From: Duganella guangzhouensis
Lineage (GTDB): Bacteria > Pseudomonadota > Gammaproteobacteria > Burkholderiales > Burkholderiaceae_D
DNA length: 64,000 nucleotides
Assembly (NCBI RefSeq): GCF_009674535.1
Contig: NZ_WKJK01000014.1
Location: 62,001 to 126,000 of the forward strand
Direction: 5' to 3'
Part shown: in pieces, positions 55,331 through 63,481 of the stretch
Layout of the letters: every line of letters starts with the position of its first letter
How positions within the stretch are numbered: position 1 is the stretch's first letter
Notes under the pieces: model-generated
Databases searched by the model: none
Told to the model about the DNA's origin: nothing
Seen by the model: the letters and a program-made list of their open reading frames with translations, nothing else
Position numbers and translations under genes: made by a program

Positions 55331-55816
55331 ATGAAATTGAAACATTTCGTCGCTGGTGCAGTACTGGCAGGTGCTTCGTTCGGTGCTTTCGCAGGTGACC
55401 AGACCATCGACCTGACCGGCATCACCCTGGGCAAGACCTACTCGTGGACCGCGCTGGAAGGCGACGGCATCCTGTCGGGTGGCAAAGACGTGATCACCTT
55501 CTCGGGCCTGACCGGCACCTACAAAATCTCGGTGACCGTGTCCGCACAAGAACCACTGACCCTGTCGACCCTGTCGAACCTGAGCGGCGTGGCTGGCTCC
55601 GTGGTTAACGGCGAATACGTGTTCTACTCGTCGAAATACACCGGCCTGTCGCCATACGTCCTGACCCTGGTTGGCGCTGCCAACGGCACCGACGCTGACT
55701 ACTCCGGTACCTTCAAAGTGACCGCAGTTCCAGAACCAGAAACCTACGCTATGCTGCTGGGCGGCCTGGCTCTGGTAGGCGCTGTTGCTCGTCGCAAAGC
55801 TAAAAAAGCTGCTTAA
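55331..55816 (+). CDS. Small PEP-CTERM protein, apparently highly expressed
   Basis: A 161-residue exported protein. Signal peptide ends in GAFA-GD; a beta-rich Thr/Gly/Ser body (no Cys) has short repeats such as TYSWTALEGDGILSGG and FSGLTGTYKI; the sorting tail is VPEPETYAMLLGGLALVGAVARRKAKKAA. Codon choice is unusually restricted: many GGC, ACC, CTG, AAA and GCT codons, as in abundant proteins. It has its own extended -10 promoter and a strong terminator. It sits directly after the secretion operon, so it could be that system's cargo or a structural coat protein. Confidence 0.88.
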   Translation: MKLKHFVAGAVLAGASFGAFAGDQTIDLTGITLGKTYSWTALEGDGILSGGKDVITFSGLTGTYKISVTVSAQEPLTLSTLSNLSGVAGSVVNGEYVFYSSKYTGLSPYVLTLVGAANGTDADYSGTFKVTAVPEPETYAMLLGGLALVGAVARRKAKKAA

Positions 55817-55849
55817 TTGCCGCTGGCGCTAATCTGGCGCTAAGATTTA

Positions 55850-55883
55850 AAAAGCCCCCCAGTCGAAAGACTGGGGGGCTTTT
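55850..55883 (+). terminator. Strong rho-independent terminator after small PEP-CTERM gene
   Basis: AAAAGCCCCCCAGTC (55850-55864), loop GAAA, GACTGGGGGGCTTTT (55869-55883). A long G/C-rich stem with T4CT3. A group II intron remnant starts five bases after it. Confidence 0.95.
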
Positions 55884-55887
55884 CTTT

Positions 55888-56129
55888 GTGCGCCCAGCAT
55901 GGGCGCACACCTGCGGGTGCAAGTCCTGCCGCGAGCTGACCACAGTGAACGAAGTGAAACGCAACTGCGGAAGAGTAATCGACCGTGGGGAGGAAGCCCG
56001 GTACGTCGGGTGAGTATCCCGAAACCCGATGGTGGCGAGCGCGAGCTTGGCATCCCGACGGTGACGGATCGCCTGATCCAGCTAGTACTGCTCCAGGCGC
56101 TGCAACCGATCCTTGATCCCACCTTCAGC
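55888..56129 (+). mobile_element. Group II intron remnant: 5' RNA end fused to a reverse transcriptase fragment
   Basis: The sequence starts GTGCGCCCAGCATGGGCG, the typical 5' end of a bacterial group II intron, and continues as ribozyme domain I-like sequence to about 55998. It then joins in frame to a reverse-transcriptase fragment (56001-56129) reading VRRVSIPKPDGGERELG and then IPTVTDRLIQ, with LLQALQPILDPTFS; these are the RT-0/RT-1 motifs of the intron-encoded maturase. The rest of the RNA and RT, catalytic YADD included, are gone. The relic is oriented with the PEP-CTERM gene and ends against the stop of murJ. Confidence 0.75.
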
Positions 56130-56154
56130 TGTGCTGATTGGAGTCGATGGGCTT

Positions 56155-57693
56155 TCAGCGCGCGATGCGCTTGAAGTCGCGCAGGCGGAAGCCCATCGCC
56201 AGCAGCGCCGCAAAGTAGACCACCGCGCAGGCGGCCACCACCAGCAACAGCGCACCGACGCGCAGGAAGGCGTGGTGCTGCAGGCCTAGCCAGTTGACCT
56301 TGGCGGCCGCCAGCCAGGCCGCGCCGCCCATCAGGCCGCAGGCGATCACCAGCTTCGTGCAGAACACCGGCCAGCCGGGGCGCGGACGGTAGATATCGCG
56401 CTTGCGCAGGCCGAGGTACAGGAAGCCTGCGTTCAAGCAGGCGCCGAGACCGATCGACAGCGCCAGCCCGGCCACCTGGATATACGGCACGAACAGCCAG
56501 TTCATCAGCTGGGTAGCGATCAGCACCACGATGGCGATGCGCACCGGGGTGCGGATATCCTGCTGCGCGTAAAAGGCCGGCGCCAGCGTCTTGACCAGAA
56601 TGATGCCGAGCAGGCCGGCGCAATACGCGATCAGCGGCCGTGCCGAGGCGGCGGCGTCGTGGTCGGTGAAGGCGCCGTAGTGGAACAGGGTGGCGATCAT
56701 CGGCTTGGCCAGCACCGCCATGCCGACCGCTGCCGGCAGCGCCAGCAGGAAGGTCAGGCGCAGGCCCCAGTCCAGCAGCTCGGAGTATTCGGTCTGGTCA
56801 CCGTCGGCCTGCGCCTTGGACAGGCTGGGCAGCAGAATCGTGCCCAGTGCCACGCCCAGCAGCGCGGTCGGGAACTCCATCAGACGGTCGGCGTAGGACA
56901 GCCATGAAATGCTGCCTTCCTCCAGCCGCGAGGCGATGCTGGTGTTAATCATCAAACTGATTTGCGCGGCCGAGACGGCAAACACCGCCGGCCCCATTTT
57001 CTTCAGTACGCGGCGCACGCCGGGATCGCCCAGGCCGGCGGCCGGGTTCCACGACAGCTTGGGCAGCATGCCAATCTTCACCAGCGCCGGGATCTGGATC
57101 GCCACCTGCAGCACGCCGCCGACGAACACCGCGATCGCCATCGCGTAAATCGGCCGCTCCAGGTGCTGTTGCAGGAACAGCGAGGCCAGGATCGAGGCGA
57201 TATTCAGCAGCACCGGCGTGAAGGCGGGAATCTTGAACTCGCGCCAGGTATTGAGCACGCCGCCGGCCAGCGCCACAAAGGCCATGAAACTAATGTAGGG
57301 GAACATCACGCGCGTCATCCAGACCGCCGCGTCGAACTCCTCCAGGCCGTTGGCGATCAGGAAGATGAAGGCCGGGGCGGCTATAATGCCGATCACCGTG
57401 ACGATCAGCGTCGCCCACACCAGCGTGTTGGCGACATGGTCGGTCAGCTTCTTGCTGGCTTCCAGGCCCTGCTTGTTCTTGTATTCGGCCAGAATCGGCA
57501 CGAAGGCTTGCGAGAACGCGCCCTCGGCAAACAGGCGGCGCAGCAGGTTGGGAATGCGGAACGCGACGATGTAGGCATCGGTCATGCCGCCGGCGCCGAA
57601 GGCACGGGCGATTAAGGTTTCACGCAGGAGGCCGGTAATCCGGGACAGCATGGTCATGCTGGAAATGGCGGAGAGTGTCTTAAGCAAGTTCAT
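56155..57693 (-). CDS. murJ: Lipid II flippase MurJ
   Basis: A 512-residue protein with about 14 membrane helices, the MOP-superfamily flippase of peptidoglycan precursor. N-terminal SSMTMLSRITGLLRETLIARAFG, then IPNLLRRLFAEGAFSQAFVPILAEYK, and internal SYADRLMEFPTALLGVALGTILLPSLS are classic MurJ features. The usual length is about 510, so it is intact despite the adjacent intron relic. It is divergent from rpsT, as in many betaproteobacteria. Essential for cell-wall synthesis. Confidence 0.95.
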   Translation of the reverse strand: MNLLKTLSAISSMTMLSRITGLLRETLIARAFGAGGMTDAYIVAFRIPNLLRRLFAEGAFSQAFVPILAEYKNKQGLEASKKLTDHVANTLVWATLIVTVIGIIAAPAFIFLIANGLEEFDAAVWMTRVMFPYISFMAFVALAGGVLNTWREFKIPAFTPVLLNIASILASLFLQQHLERPIYAMAIAVFVGGVLQVAIQIPALVKIGMLPKLSWNPAAGLGDPGVRRVLKKMGPAVFAVSAAQISLMINTSIASRLEEGSISWLSYADRLMEFPTALLGVALGTILLPSLSKAQADGDQTEYSELLDWGLRLTFLLALPAAVGMAVLAKPMIATLFHYGAFTDHDAAASARPLIAYCAGLLGIILVKTLAPAFYAQQDIRTPVRIAIVVLIATQLMNWLFVPYIQVAGLALSIGLGACLNAGFLYLGLRKRDIYRPRPGWPVFCTKLVIACGLMGGAAWLAAAKVNWLGLQHHAFLRVGALLLVVAACAVVYFAALLAMGFRLRDFKRIAR

Positions 57694-57708
57694 GGGACGT
57701 GATTATAG

Positions 57709-57737
57709 TTGCTCCGGCTGGAAAGTATCGCTATAAT
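57709..57737 (+). promoter_or_regulatory. Promoter of rpsT, overlapping the murJ promoter region
   Basis: TTGCTC (57709-57714) and TATAAT (57732-57737) with 17-bp spacing. A TATAAT also reads on the minus strand at 57707-57702 for murJ, so the two promoters lie back to back. Confidence 0.65.
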
Positions 57738-57770
57738 CACAGGCTGTACAAAATTCTGTTGCGCAGACAA

Positions 57771-57849
57771 TATTGTTTGGCAAGCAGTAGTTTGACTCAC
57801 ACGGTTCGCTCTGAGTGCAACCCTGGACGCACCTGTTTGCCAAACAATA
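57771..57849 (+). repeat. 13-bp inverted repeat in rpsT leader
   Basis: TATTGTTTGGCAA (57771-57783) and TTGCCAAACAATA (57837-57849) are perfect complements, 53 bases apart. They lie in the ~150-nt leader between the rpsT promoter and its ATG. A second palindrome, GTTTGCAAAC (57852-57861), follows at once. RNA pairing could hide or expose the translation start. Confidence 0.55.
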
Positions 57850-57888
57850 ATGTTTGCAAACGCATCATTTACTGATTTAGGAAATTTC

Positions 57889-58155
57889 ATGGCAAATACC
57901 GCACAAGCGCGCAAGCGCGCTCGTCAAGCAGTTAAGCAAAACGCTCACAACTCGTCCCAGCGTTCGACCCTGCGCACCGCTATCAAAGCCGTGCGCAAGG
58001 CCATCCAGGCCGGTGACAAAGCTGCTGCGACGACCATCTTCCAGGCATCGGTGTCGACCATCGACAGCATCGCCGACAAGAAGATCATCCACAAAAACAA
58101 GGCAGCTCGTCACAAGAGCCGTCTGGCAGCTGCCCTGAAAGCACTGTCCGCTTAA
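57889..58155 (+). CDS. rpsT: 30S ribosomal protein S20
   Basis: An 88-residue basic protein: MANTAQARKRARQAVKQNAHN, TLRTAIKAVRKAIQAGDK and the C-terminal IIHKNKAARHKSRLAAALKAL are diagnostic of S20, which binds 16S rRNA. The ATG at 57889 is preceded by TTAGGAAA; an in-frame ATG upstream is leader sequence. The gene has a long leader with an inverted repeat and a terminator downstream. Confidence 0.97.
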   Translation: MANTAQARKRARQAVKQNAHNSSQRSTLRTAIKAVRKAIQAGDKAAATTIFQASVSTIDSIADKKIIHKNKAARHKSRLAAALKALSA

Positions 58156-58180
58156 TTCCCTCACCGGAAGTAAGATATAG

Positions 58181-58213
58181 AAAGCCGCGCTGGCCTAGCC
58201 AGTGCGGCTTTTT
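58181..58213 (+). terminator. Rho-independent terminator of rpsT
   Basis: A 13-bp stem AAAGCCGCGCTGG (58181-58193) with CCAGTGCGGCTTT (58199-58211, one G-U pair), followed by TT. Confidence 0.9.
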
Positions 58214-58221
58214 GCGTTTGT

Positions 58222-58249
58222 ATCCGGGGAGATGCCTCCCCCGGATTTT
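58222..58249. terminator. Second hairpin between rpsT and rluE
   Basis: ATCCGGGG (58222-58229) and CCCCGGAT (58239-58246) with TTTT after on the plus strand. It lies at the stop of the convergent rluE and may serve both strands. Confidence 0.45.
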
Positions 58250-58808
58250 AGCTGCGCAATTCTTTTGGGTCGACTTCCATCCATTCGCCCGGCATCAGCG
58301 GGTGGGTGGCCAGTGAGATGGCGCCGATGGCGCTGCGCACCAGGCGTAGCGTTGGCAGGCCGACGGCGGCGGTCATGCGCCGCACCTGGCGGTTCTTGCC
58401 TTCCTGCAGGGTGATCGCCAGCCAGCTGGTCGGCTGCTCGGCGCGCTGGCGGATCGGCGGGTTGCGCGGCCACAGCCATTCCGGCTCGGCAATCCGCACC
58501 GCCTGGCAGGGCAGGGTGATGAAATCGCCCAGGTCCAGCGGCGCTTGCAGCCGCGCCAGCGTGGCGGCGTCCGCGACGCCTTCCACCTGCACCAGATAAG
58601 TTTTGGCTTCCTTGTGGTCGGGATGGGCGATGGCGTGCTGCAGCTTGCCGTCGTCGGTCAGCAGCATCAACCCTTCGCTGTCATAGTCCAGCCGTCCGGC
58701 CGGATAGATCTTGGGAATGGTCAGATGATCGGCCAGCGTGGTCTTGCCGTCCTGCGGCGAAAACTGGCACAGCACTTGGAAAGGTTTGTTGAATAGAATC
58801 AGGGACAT
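58248..58808 (-). CDS. rluE: 23S rRNA pseudouridine synthase, RluE-like
   Basis: A 186-residue enzyme of the RsuA/RluB/E/F family: LILFNKPFQVLCQFS at the start, the catalytic-loop motif GRLDYDSEGLMLLTDDG (Asp in the GRLD motif) and EGKNRQVRRMTAAVGLPTLRLVR near the C-terminus. No S4 domain, which fits RluE. It isomerises a uridine in 23S rRNA. ATG 58808 begins the conserved part; earlier in-frame codons are not needed. Confidence 0.85.
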   Translation of the reverse strand: MSLILFNKPFQVLCQFSPQDGKTTLADHLTIPKIYPAGRLDYDSEGLMLLTDDGKLQHAIAHPDHKEAKTYLVQVEGVADAATLARLQAPLDLGDFITLPCQAVRIAEPEWLWPRNPPIRQRAEQPTSWLAITLQEGKNRQVRRMTAAVGLPTLRLVRSAIGAISLATHPLMPGEWMEVDPKELRS

Positions 58809-58844
58809 TATTTGAAAACTGAATTTGGTGTAGGCTTGAAATCC

Positions 58845-58874
58845 TTGGCGCCTCGTTACATACTCGTGCATAAT
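58845..58874 (+). promoter_or_regulatory. Putative sigma-70 promoter of icd
   Basis: TTGGCG (58845-58850) and CATAAT (58869-58874), 18-bp spacer, 60 bp before the icd start. Confidence 0.5.
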
Positions 58875-58934
58875 GTGAAACAACCGTCTTATATCTTATA
58901 GAAGACTTGGACTATCTCCACGGAGCAAACCACG

Positions 58935-60191
58935 ATGTATCAACATATCAAAGTGCCGGTCAACGGCCAGAAGATCACCGTCAACCCGGATTTTTCCCTG
59001 AATGTACCAGATAACCCGATCATTCCCTATATCGAGGGTGATGGCGTCGGTCGCGACATCACGCCGGTGATGCTGAAGGTGGTCGATGCCGCTGTCGCCA
59101 AATGCTATGGCGAGCAGCGCAAGATCCAGTGGATGGAGATCTACGCCGGCGAGAAATCGACCCGCGTTTATGGCCAGGATGTGTGGTTGCCGGAGGAGAC
59201 CGTGTCGACGGTCAAGGATTACGTGGTGTCCATCAAGGGCCCGCTGACGACGCCGGTTGGCGGCGGCATCCGTTCGCTGAACGTGGCGCTGCGCCAGCAG
59301 CTGGACCTGTATGTCTGCCTGCGCCCGGTACGTTACTTCACCGGCGTGCCATCGCCGCTGAAGGAGCCGGAAAAAACCAATATGGCGATTTTCCGCGAGA
59401 ACTCGGAAGACATCTACGCCGGCATCGAATATCCGCAGGGTAGCGAGGGCGCCAAAAAGCTGATCGATTTCCTGGTCAATGAACTGGGCGCCAACAAGAT
59501 CCGCTTCCCGGATACCTCGGCCATCGGCATCAAGCCGGTGTCGGTGGAGGGCACCGAGCGTCTGATGCGCAAGGCGATCCAGTACGCCATCGACAACGAC
59601 AAGCCATCGGTGACGATTGTCCACAAGGGCAATATCATGAAGTACACCGAAGGCGGCTTCCGCGACTGGGCCTACGCGCTGGCGCAGAAGGAATTCGGCG
59701 CCGAGCTGATCGACGGCGGCCCATGGTGCAAGTTCAAGAATCCGAAGACCGGCCGCGATATCACCATCAAGGATTCGATCGCCGACGCCTTCCTGCAGCA
59801 AATCCTGCTGCGTCCGGCCGAGTACAGCGTGATCGCCACCCTGAACCTGAACGGCGACTACGTGTCCGACGCGCTGGCCGCGCAAGTGGGCGGCATCGGC
59901 ATCGCGCCGGGCGCCAATCTGTCGGATTCGGTGGCGATGTTTGAAGCCACCCACGGCACCGCGCCTAAATACGCCGGCAAGAATTACGTTAATCCAGGCT
60001 CGATGATTCTGTCGGCCGAGATGATGTTGCGCCATATGGGCTGGACCGAGGCGGCCGATCTGATCATCAAGTCGATGGAAAAAGCCATCCAGTCCAAGCA
60101 GGTCACCTACGACTTCGCCCGCTTGATGGAAAGCGCCAACCAGGTGTCCTGCTCCGGCTTTGGCGACGTGATGATCGAGCAGATGCAGTAA
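58935..60191 (+). CDS. icd: Isocitrate dehydrogenase (NADP-dependent)
   Basis: A 418-residue TCA-cycle enzyme converting isocitrate to 2-oxoglutarate. Visible: PIIPYIEGDGVGRDI, the substrate-loop Ser in GGGIRSLNVALRQ (the AceK phosphorylation site), FRENSEDIYAGIEY, and the NADP-discriminating HGTAPKYAGKNYVNPGSMILS. Full E. coli-type length. AGCAAACCACG precedes ATG, with a moderate ribosome site. Its 3' end converges on katG with a strong hairpin between. Confidence 0.96.
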   Translation: MYQHIKVPVNGQKITVNPDFSLNVPDNPIIPYIEGDGVGRDITPVMLKVVDAAVAKCYGEQRKIQWMEIYAGEKSTRVYGQDVWLPEETVSTVKDYVVSIKGPLTTPVGGGIRSLNVALRQQLDLYVCLRPVRYFTGVPSPLKEPEKTNMAIFRENSEDIYAGIEYPQGSEGAKKLIDFLVNELGANKIRFPDTSAIGIKPVSVEGTERLMRKAIQYAIDNDKPSVTIVHKGNIMKYTEGGFRDWAYALAQKEFGAELIDGGPWCKFKNPKTGRDITIKDSIADAFLQQILLRPAEYSVIATLNLNGDYVSDALAAQVGGIGIAPGANLSDSVAMFEATHGTAPKYAGKNYVNPGSMILSAEMMLRHMGWTEAADLIIKSMEKAIQSKQVTYDFARLMESANQVSCSGFGDVMIEQMQ

Positions 60192-60197
60192 ATCGCA

Positions 60198-60230
60198 GGC
60201 GGCAGGGCGGCGCACGCCGTGCCTGCCGCC
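60198..60230. terminator. Hairpin between convergent icd and katG
   Basis: GGCGGCAGG (60198-60206) pairs with CCTGCCGCC (60222-60230), with further GC pairing inside. No T-tract follows on either strand, so it may act as a mRNA 3' stabiliser or a weak two-way terminator. Confidence 0.55.
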
Positions 60231-60238
60231 ATTGCCGC

Positions 60239-62443
60239 TTAATCGAAGCGGTCCAGGTTCATCACCTTGTCCCAGGCCGCGACGAAGTCCTGCACGAACT
60301 TGTCGCGGCTGTCATTCGACGCATACACCTCCGCCACCGCGCGCAGCTCGGAGTTCGAGCCGAACACCAGGTCGACCGGCGTGGCTTTCCACTTCAGCTG
60401 GCCGCTGCTGCGGTCGCGCCCCTCATACAAGCCATCTTCGCTGGCCTTGCTCCACTTGTTATCCATGGTCAGCAGGTTGACGAAGAAGTCGTTGGACAGC
60501 GTGCCCGGTCGATTGGTCAGCACGCCGTTGGCGGAATTGCCGTAGTTGGCGTTGAGCGCGCGCAGGCCGCCCACCAGCACCGTCATTTCCGGCACCGTCA
60601 GATTCAGCGTGTTGGCCTTGTCGACCAGCGCCTCGGCCGGCGACAGCCGGTTATCCCGGCTGTAGTAGTTGCGGAAGCCGTCGGCCTTGGGCTCCAGTAG
60701 CGCGAACGATTTGACGTCGGTCTGCGCCTGCGTCACGTCGGCGCGGCCGGGCTTGAACGGCACTTGCACGTGGTGGCCGCCAGCCTTGGCGGCTTGCTCC
60801 ACCGCCGCATTCCCGCCCAATACGATCAGATCGGCCAGCGATACTTGCTTGCCGCCTTTTTGCGCCTGGTTGAATTCGGCCTGGATCGCGCCTAGTTTGC
60901 TCAACACCTTGCTTAGTTGCTGCGGCTCGTTGACCGCCCATTCCTTCTGCGGCGCCAGGCGCAGGCGGGCACCGTTGACGCCGCCGCGCTTGTCGGTGCC
61001 GCGATAGCTGGCCGCCGCCGCCCAGGCCGTCTTCACCAGCTCCTGCGTGCTGAGGCCGGATGCCAGGATTTTGGCCTTCAGTTGCGCCGCATCCTTGCTG
61101 TTGATGGCGGCGTAGCTCGGTGCCGGAATCGGGTCTTGCCACAGGAAGGCCGTTTTCGGCACGTCGGTGCCCAGGTAGCGCGCACGCGGCCCCATGTCGC
61201 GGTGGGTCAGCTTGAACCAGGCGCGGGCGAAGGCGTCGGCAAACAGTTTGGGGTCTTGCTGGAAGCGCTTGGCGATCTTGTTGAACTCGGGATCCTGCTT
61301 CAGTGACAGATCGGTGGTGAACATGATCGGCGCGTGGCGCTTGCCTGGTACGTGCGCGTCTGGCACCAGGTTGGCGGCTTCGGGAATGCTGGGGACCCAC
61401 TGAATGGCGCCGGCCGGGCTCTTGCTCTGCACCCAGTCGAAGGCGAACAGATTGTCCAGATATTGGGTGGTGAAGGCGATCGGGTTCGAGGTCCAGGCGC
61501 CTTCCAGGCCGCTTGTAACGGTGTCCTCGGCATTGCCCTTGCCGCATTTGTTTTGCCAGCCCAGCCCCTGTTGCTCAACCGCTGCGCCGGTGGGATCGGC
61601 GCCCACGCATTCCTCCGGCTTGTGGGCGCCATGCGCCTTGCCGAAGGTATGGCCGCCGGCGATCAGCGCGACGATCTCCTCATCGTCCATCGCCATGCGG
61701 CCGAACGCCTGGCGGATGTCGGCGGCGGCCGCGATCGGATCGGGATTGCCGTTCGGTCCTTCCGGATTCACGTAGATCAAGCCCATCTGGGTGGCCGCCA
61801 GCGCGCCTTTGAGCTGGCGCTGGTCGCCAAAGCGCTGGGCGTCGAGGAATTTGGTTTCCGGCCCCCAGAACACCAGATCCGGCTCCCAGGCGTCAACCCG
61901 GCCACCGGCGAAGCCGATGGTCTTGAAGCCCATGTTTTCCATCGCCACGTTCCCGGCCAGCACCATCAGATCGGCCCATGAGATTTGCTTGCCGTACTTC
62001 TGCTTGACTGGCCACAGCAGGCGGCGCGCCTTGTCCAGGCTGACGTTGTCGGGCCAGCTGTTGAGCGGCTCGAAGCGCTGCTGGCCGCTGGCGGCGCCAC
62101 CACGGCCGTCGCCGACGCGATAGGTGCCGGCGCTGTGCCAGGCCATGCGGATGAAGAAGGGGCCGTAGTTGCCGTAATCGGCCGGCCACCAGGGCTGCGA
62201 GGTGGTGAGGATTTTATTGATGTCCTGCTTGACCGCCTTCAGGTCCAGTTTCTGGAATTCCCTGGCGTAGTCGAAACCGGCGCCATAGGGATTGGACGCC
62301 GGAGCGTGCTGGCGCAGTGGTTGCAGGTCCAGCTTGTCGGGCCACCAGTTGTGGTTGCTGTCGGCGGCGTACACCAGTTGCGGCTCCAGCACCGGCAGCA
62401 GGCCGGCCAGCAGCGTCAAGGCAACGAGTTTTCGGTTGTCCAT
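60239..62443 (-). CDS. katG: Catalase-peroxidase with signal peptide
   Basis: A 734-residue heme enzyme. Active-site FFIRMAWHSAGTYR gives Arg99, Trp102 and His103, and MGLIYVNPEGPNG and DIRQAFGRMAMDDEE hold the Tyr and Met of the Met-Tyr-Trp adduct. A duplicated C-terminal half is present. Unlike the usual cytosolic KatG, the N-terminus (MDNRKLVALTLLAGLLPVLEPQLVYA-AD) looks like a signal peptide, as in the KatP/KatG2 group, implying periplasmic location. Start 62443 has GGAG six bases before it; an ATG four codons earlier has no ribosome site. Confidence 0.9.
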   Translation of the reverse strand: MDNRKLVALTLLAGLLPVLEPQLVYAADSNHNWWPDKLDLQPLRQHAPASNPYGAGFDYAREFQKLDLKAVKQDINKILTTSQPWWPADYGNYGPFFIRMAWHSAGTYRVGDGRGGAASGQQRFEPLNSWPDNVSLDKARRLLWPVKQKYGKQISWADLMVLAGNVAMENMGFKTIGFAGGRVDAWEPDLVFWGPETKFLDAQRFGDQRQLKGALAATQMGLIYVNPEGPNGNPDPIAAAADIRQAFGRMAMDDEEIVALIAGGHTFGKAHGAHKPEECVGADPTGAAVEQQGLGWQNKCGKGNAEDTVTSGLEGAWTSNPIAFTTQYLDNLFAFDWVQSKSPAGAIQWVPSIPEAANLVPDAHVPGKRHAPIMFTTDLSLKQDPEFNKIAKRFQQDPKLFADAFARAWFKLTHRDMGPRARYLGTDVPKTAFLWQDPIPAPSYAAINSKDAAQLKAKILASGLSTQELVKTAWAAAASYRGTDKRGGVNGARLRLAPQKEWAVNEPQQLSKVLSKLGAIQAEFNQAQKGGKQVSLADLIVLGGNAAVEQAAKAGGHHVQVPFKPGRADVTQAQTDVKSFALLEPKADGFRNYYSRDNRLSPAEALVDKANTLNLTVPEMTVLVGGLRALNANYGNSANGVLTNRPGTLSNDFFVNLLTMDNKWSKASEDGLYEGRDRSSGQLKWKATPVDLVFGSNSELRAVAEVYASNDSRDKFVQDFVAAWDKVMNLDRFD

Positions 62444-62604
62444 GTCTGTCTCCATCTAGTTGTTTGTGGAGAGATCAGGCTAATGGAATGGTATTGATAG
62501 GGCTAATTGATTGTGTTCATGAAATCAATAGCGTAAACTGATATGCAAGCGACGCGCGCCAGCTGACGGATTTACAACAGCTGGTGGGGGCGACTGGCGA
62601 AAAA

Positions 62605-62628
62605 AAACCCTGCGCTGCAGGGTTTTTT
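62605..62628. terminator. Rho-independent terminator of the cold-shock gene
   Basis: CCCTGC (62608-62613), loop GCT, GCAGGG (62617-62622), with A-run upstream and T6 downstream, so it works for the minus-strand cold-shock gene and from the other side. Confidence 0.85.
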
Positions 62629-62649
62629 CACATCGGTTCGTTTAGGGTA

Positions 62650-62853
62650 TTAAACGGACTGGATGTTGGAAGCTTGCTTGCCTTTAGGGCCTTGCGTGAC
62701 TTCGAACTGAACTTTTTGACCTTCTTTCAGGGTCTTAAAACCGTTCATGTTGATTGCGGAGAAGTGAGCGAACAAATCTTCGCCGCCGTCATCTGGAGTG
62801 ATGAAGCCAAAACCTTTGGAATCATTGAACCACTTAACAGTACCAGTTGCCAT
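62650..62853 (-). CDS. Cold-shock protein (CspA family)
   Basis: A 67-residue single-domain RNA chaperone: MATGTVKWFNDSKGFGFI with RNP1 (KGFGFI) and RNP2 (DLFAHF), and the ending QGPKGKQASNIQ. Typical length. A long AT-containing 5' region lies between it and the divergent clpS, which is usual for cold-shock leaders. Confidence 0.95.
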   Translation of the reverse strand: MATGTVKWFNDSKGFGFITPDDGGEDLFAHFSAINMNGFKTLKEGQKVQFEVTQGPKGKQASNIQSV

Positions 62854-63178
62854 AAAAAGAACTTTCTAAATTAAAACCTATCACACGAGCCATAAAAGCA
62901 AGAAGCTTCTTGCCCCTCTCCTCACGCCCACTTCTTATCAACATGTACATTTCTGCACGCAGCCGATAAACGCATTGTTAGCGGACCAAATTTGAAAGTC
63001 AAGCAGATTTGTATGCATTTTGCTACTTTTTGCGACATTGGCGAAAACACAACTCTTGTTTTTGTGGAATAGGGCGCCATCTGCGACAAACCCAGAAAGC
63101 GCGTAAGATGGAAAACAATTGGATATGTGCAGCGAAATGCACATCGCATCAACCTCGAAAGCATTAGAATATAAGCGT
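62854..63178. other. 325-bp divergent region between csp and clpS
   Basis: No gene is seen. It should hold the cold-shock promoter with its leader and the clpS promoter. An inverted repeat ATGTGCA/TGCACAT (63125-63131 and 63138-63144, six-base spacer) sits about 35-54 bp before clpS; TAGAAT at 63165-63170 is a possible -10. Confidence 0.45.
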
Positions 63179-63481
63179 ATGGCAACCAAGCATGACACCG
63201 AAACCCTCTTGGAGCGGCAAACGCTGAAGCCGCCACCTCTGTACCAGGTGGCGTTGCTGAATGACGACTATACCCCGATGGAATTTGTGGTCGCCATCAT
63301 CCAGGAGTATTTCAATAAAGACCGTGAAACCGCCACGCAGATAATGCTCAGTGTTCACCGCTACGGCAAAGGAGTGTGTGGAGTGTTCTCTAAAGATATC
63401 GCCTGTACCAAAGTGGAGTTTGTGTTAACGCATGCGCGCAAGGCAGGTCATCCCCTGCAGTGCGTGATGGAGGAAGTATGA
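63179..63481 (+). CDS. clpS: ATP-dependent Clp protease adaptor ClpS
   Basis: A 100-residue N-end-rule adaptor. LLNDDYTPMEFVVAIIQEYF gives the substrate-pocket Asn-Asp-Asp and Met, with the His of SVHRYGKGVCGVF and HPLQCVMEE at the end. It hands substrates to ClpA, encoded four bases overlapping. The start at 63179 gives the family N-terminus MATKHDTE; the frame is open upstream but poor. Confidence 0.93.
   Translation: MATKHDTETLLERQTLKPPPLYQVALLNDDYTPMEFVVAIIQEYFNKDRETATQIMLSVHRYGKGVCGVFSKDIACTKVEFVLTHARKAGHPLQCVMEEV

Noticed and set aside
56001..56129. Reverse transcriptase fragment as part of a retron, DGR or working retroelement
   Set aside because: Only about 43 codons of RT-0/RT-1 remain, the YADD region is missing, and the flanking sequence matches a group II intron 5' end.
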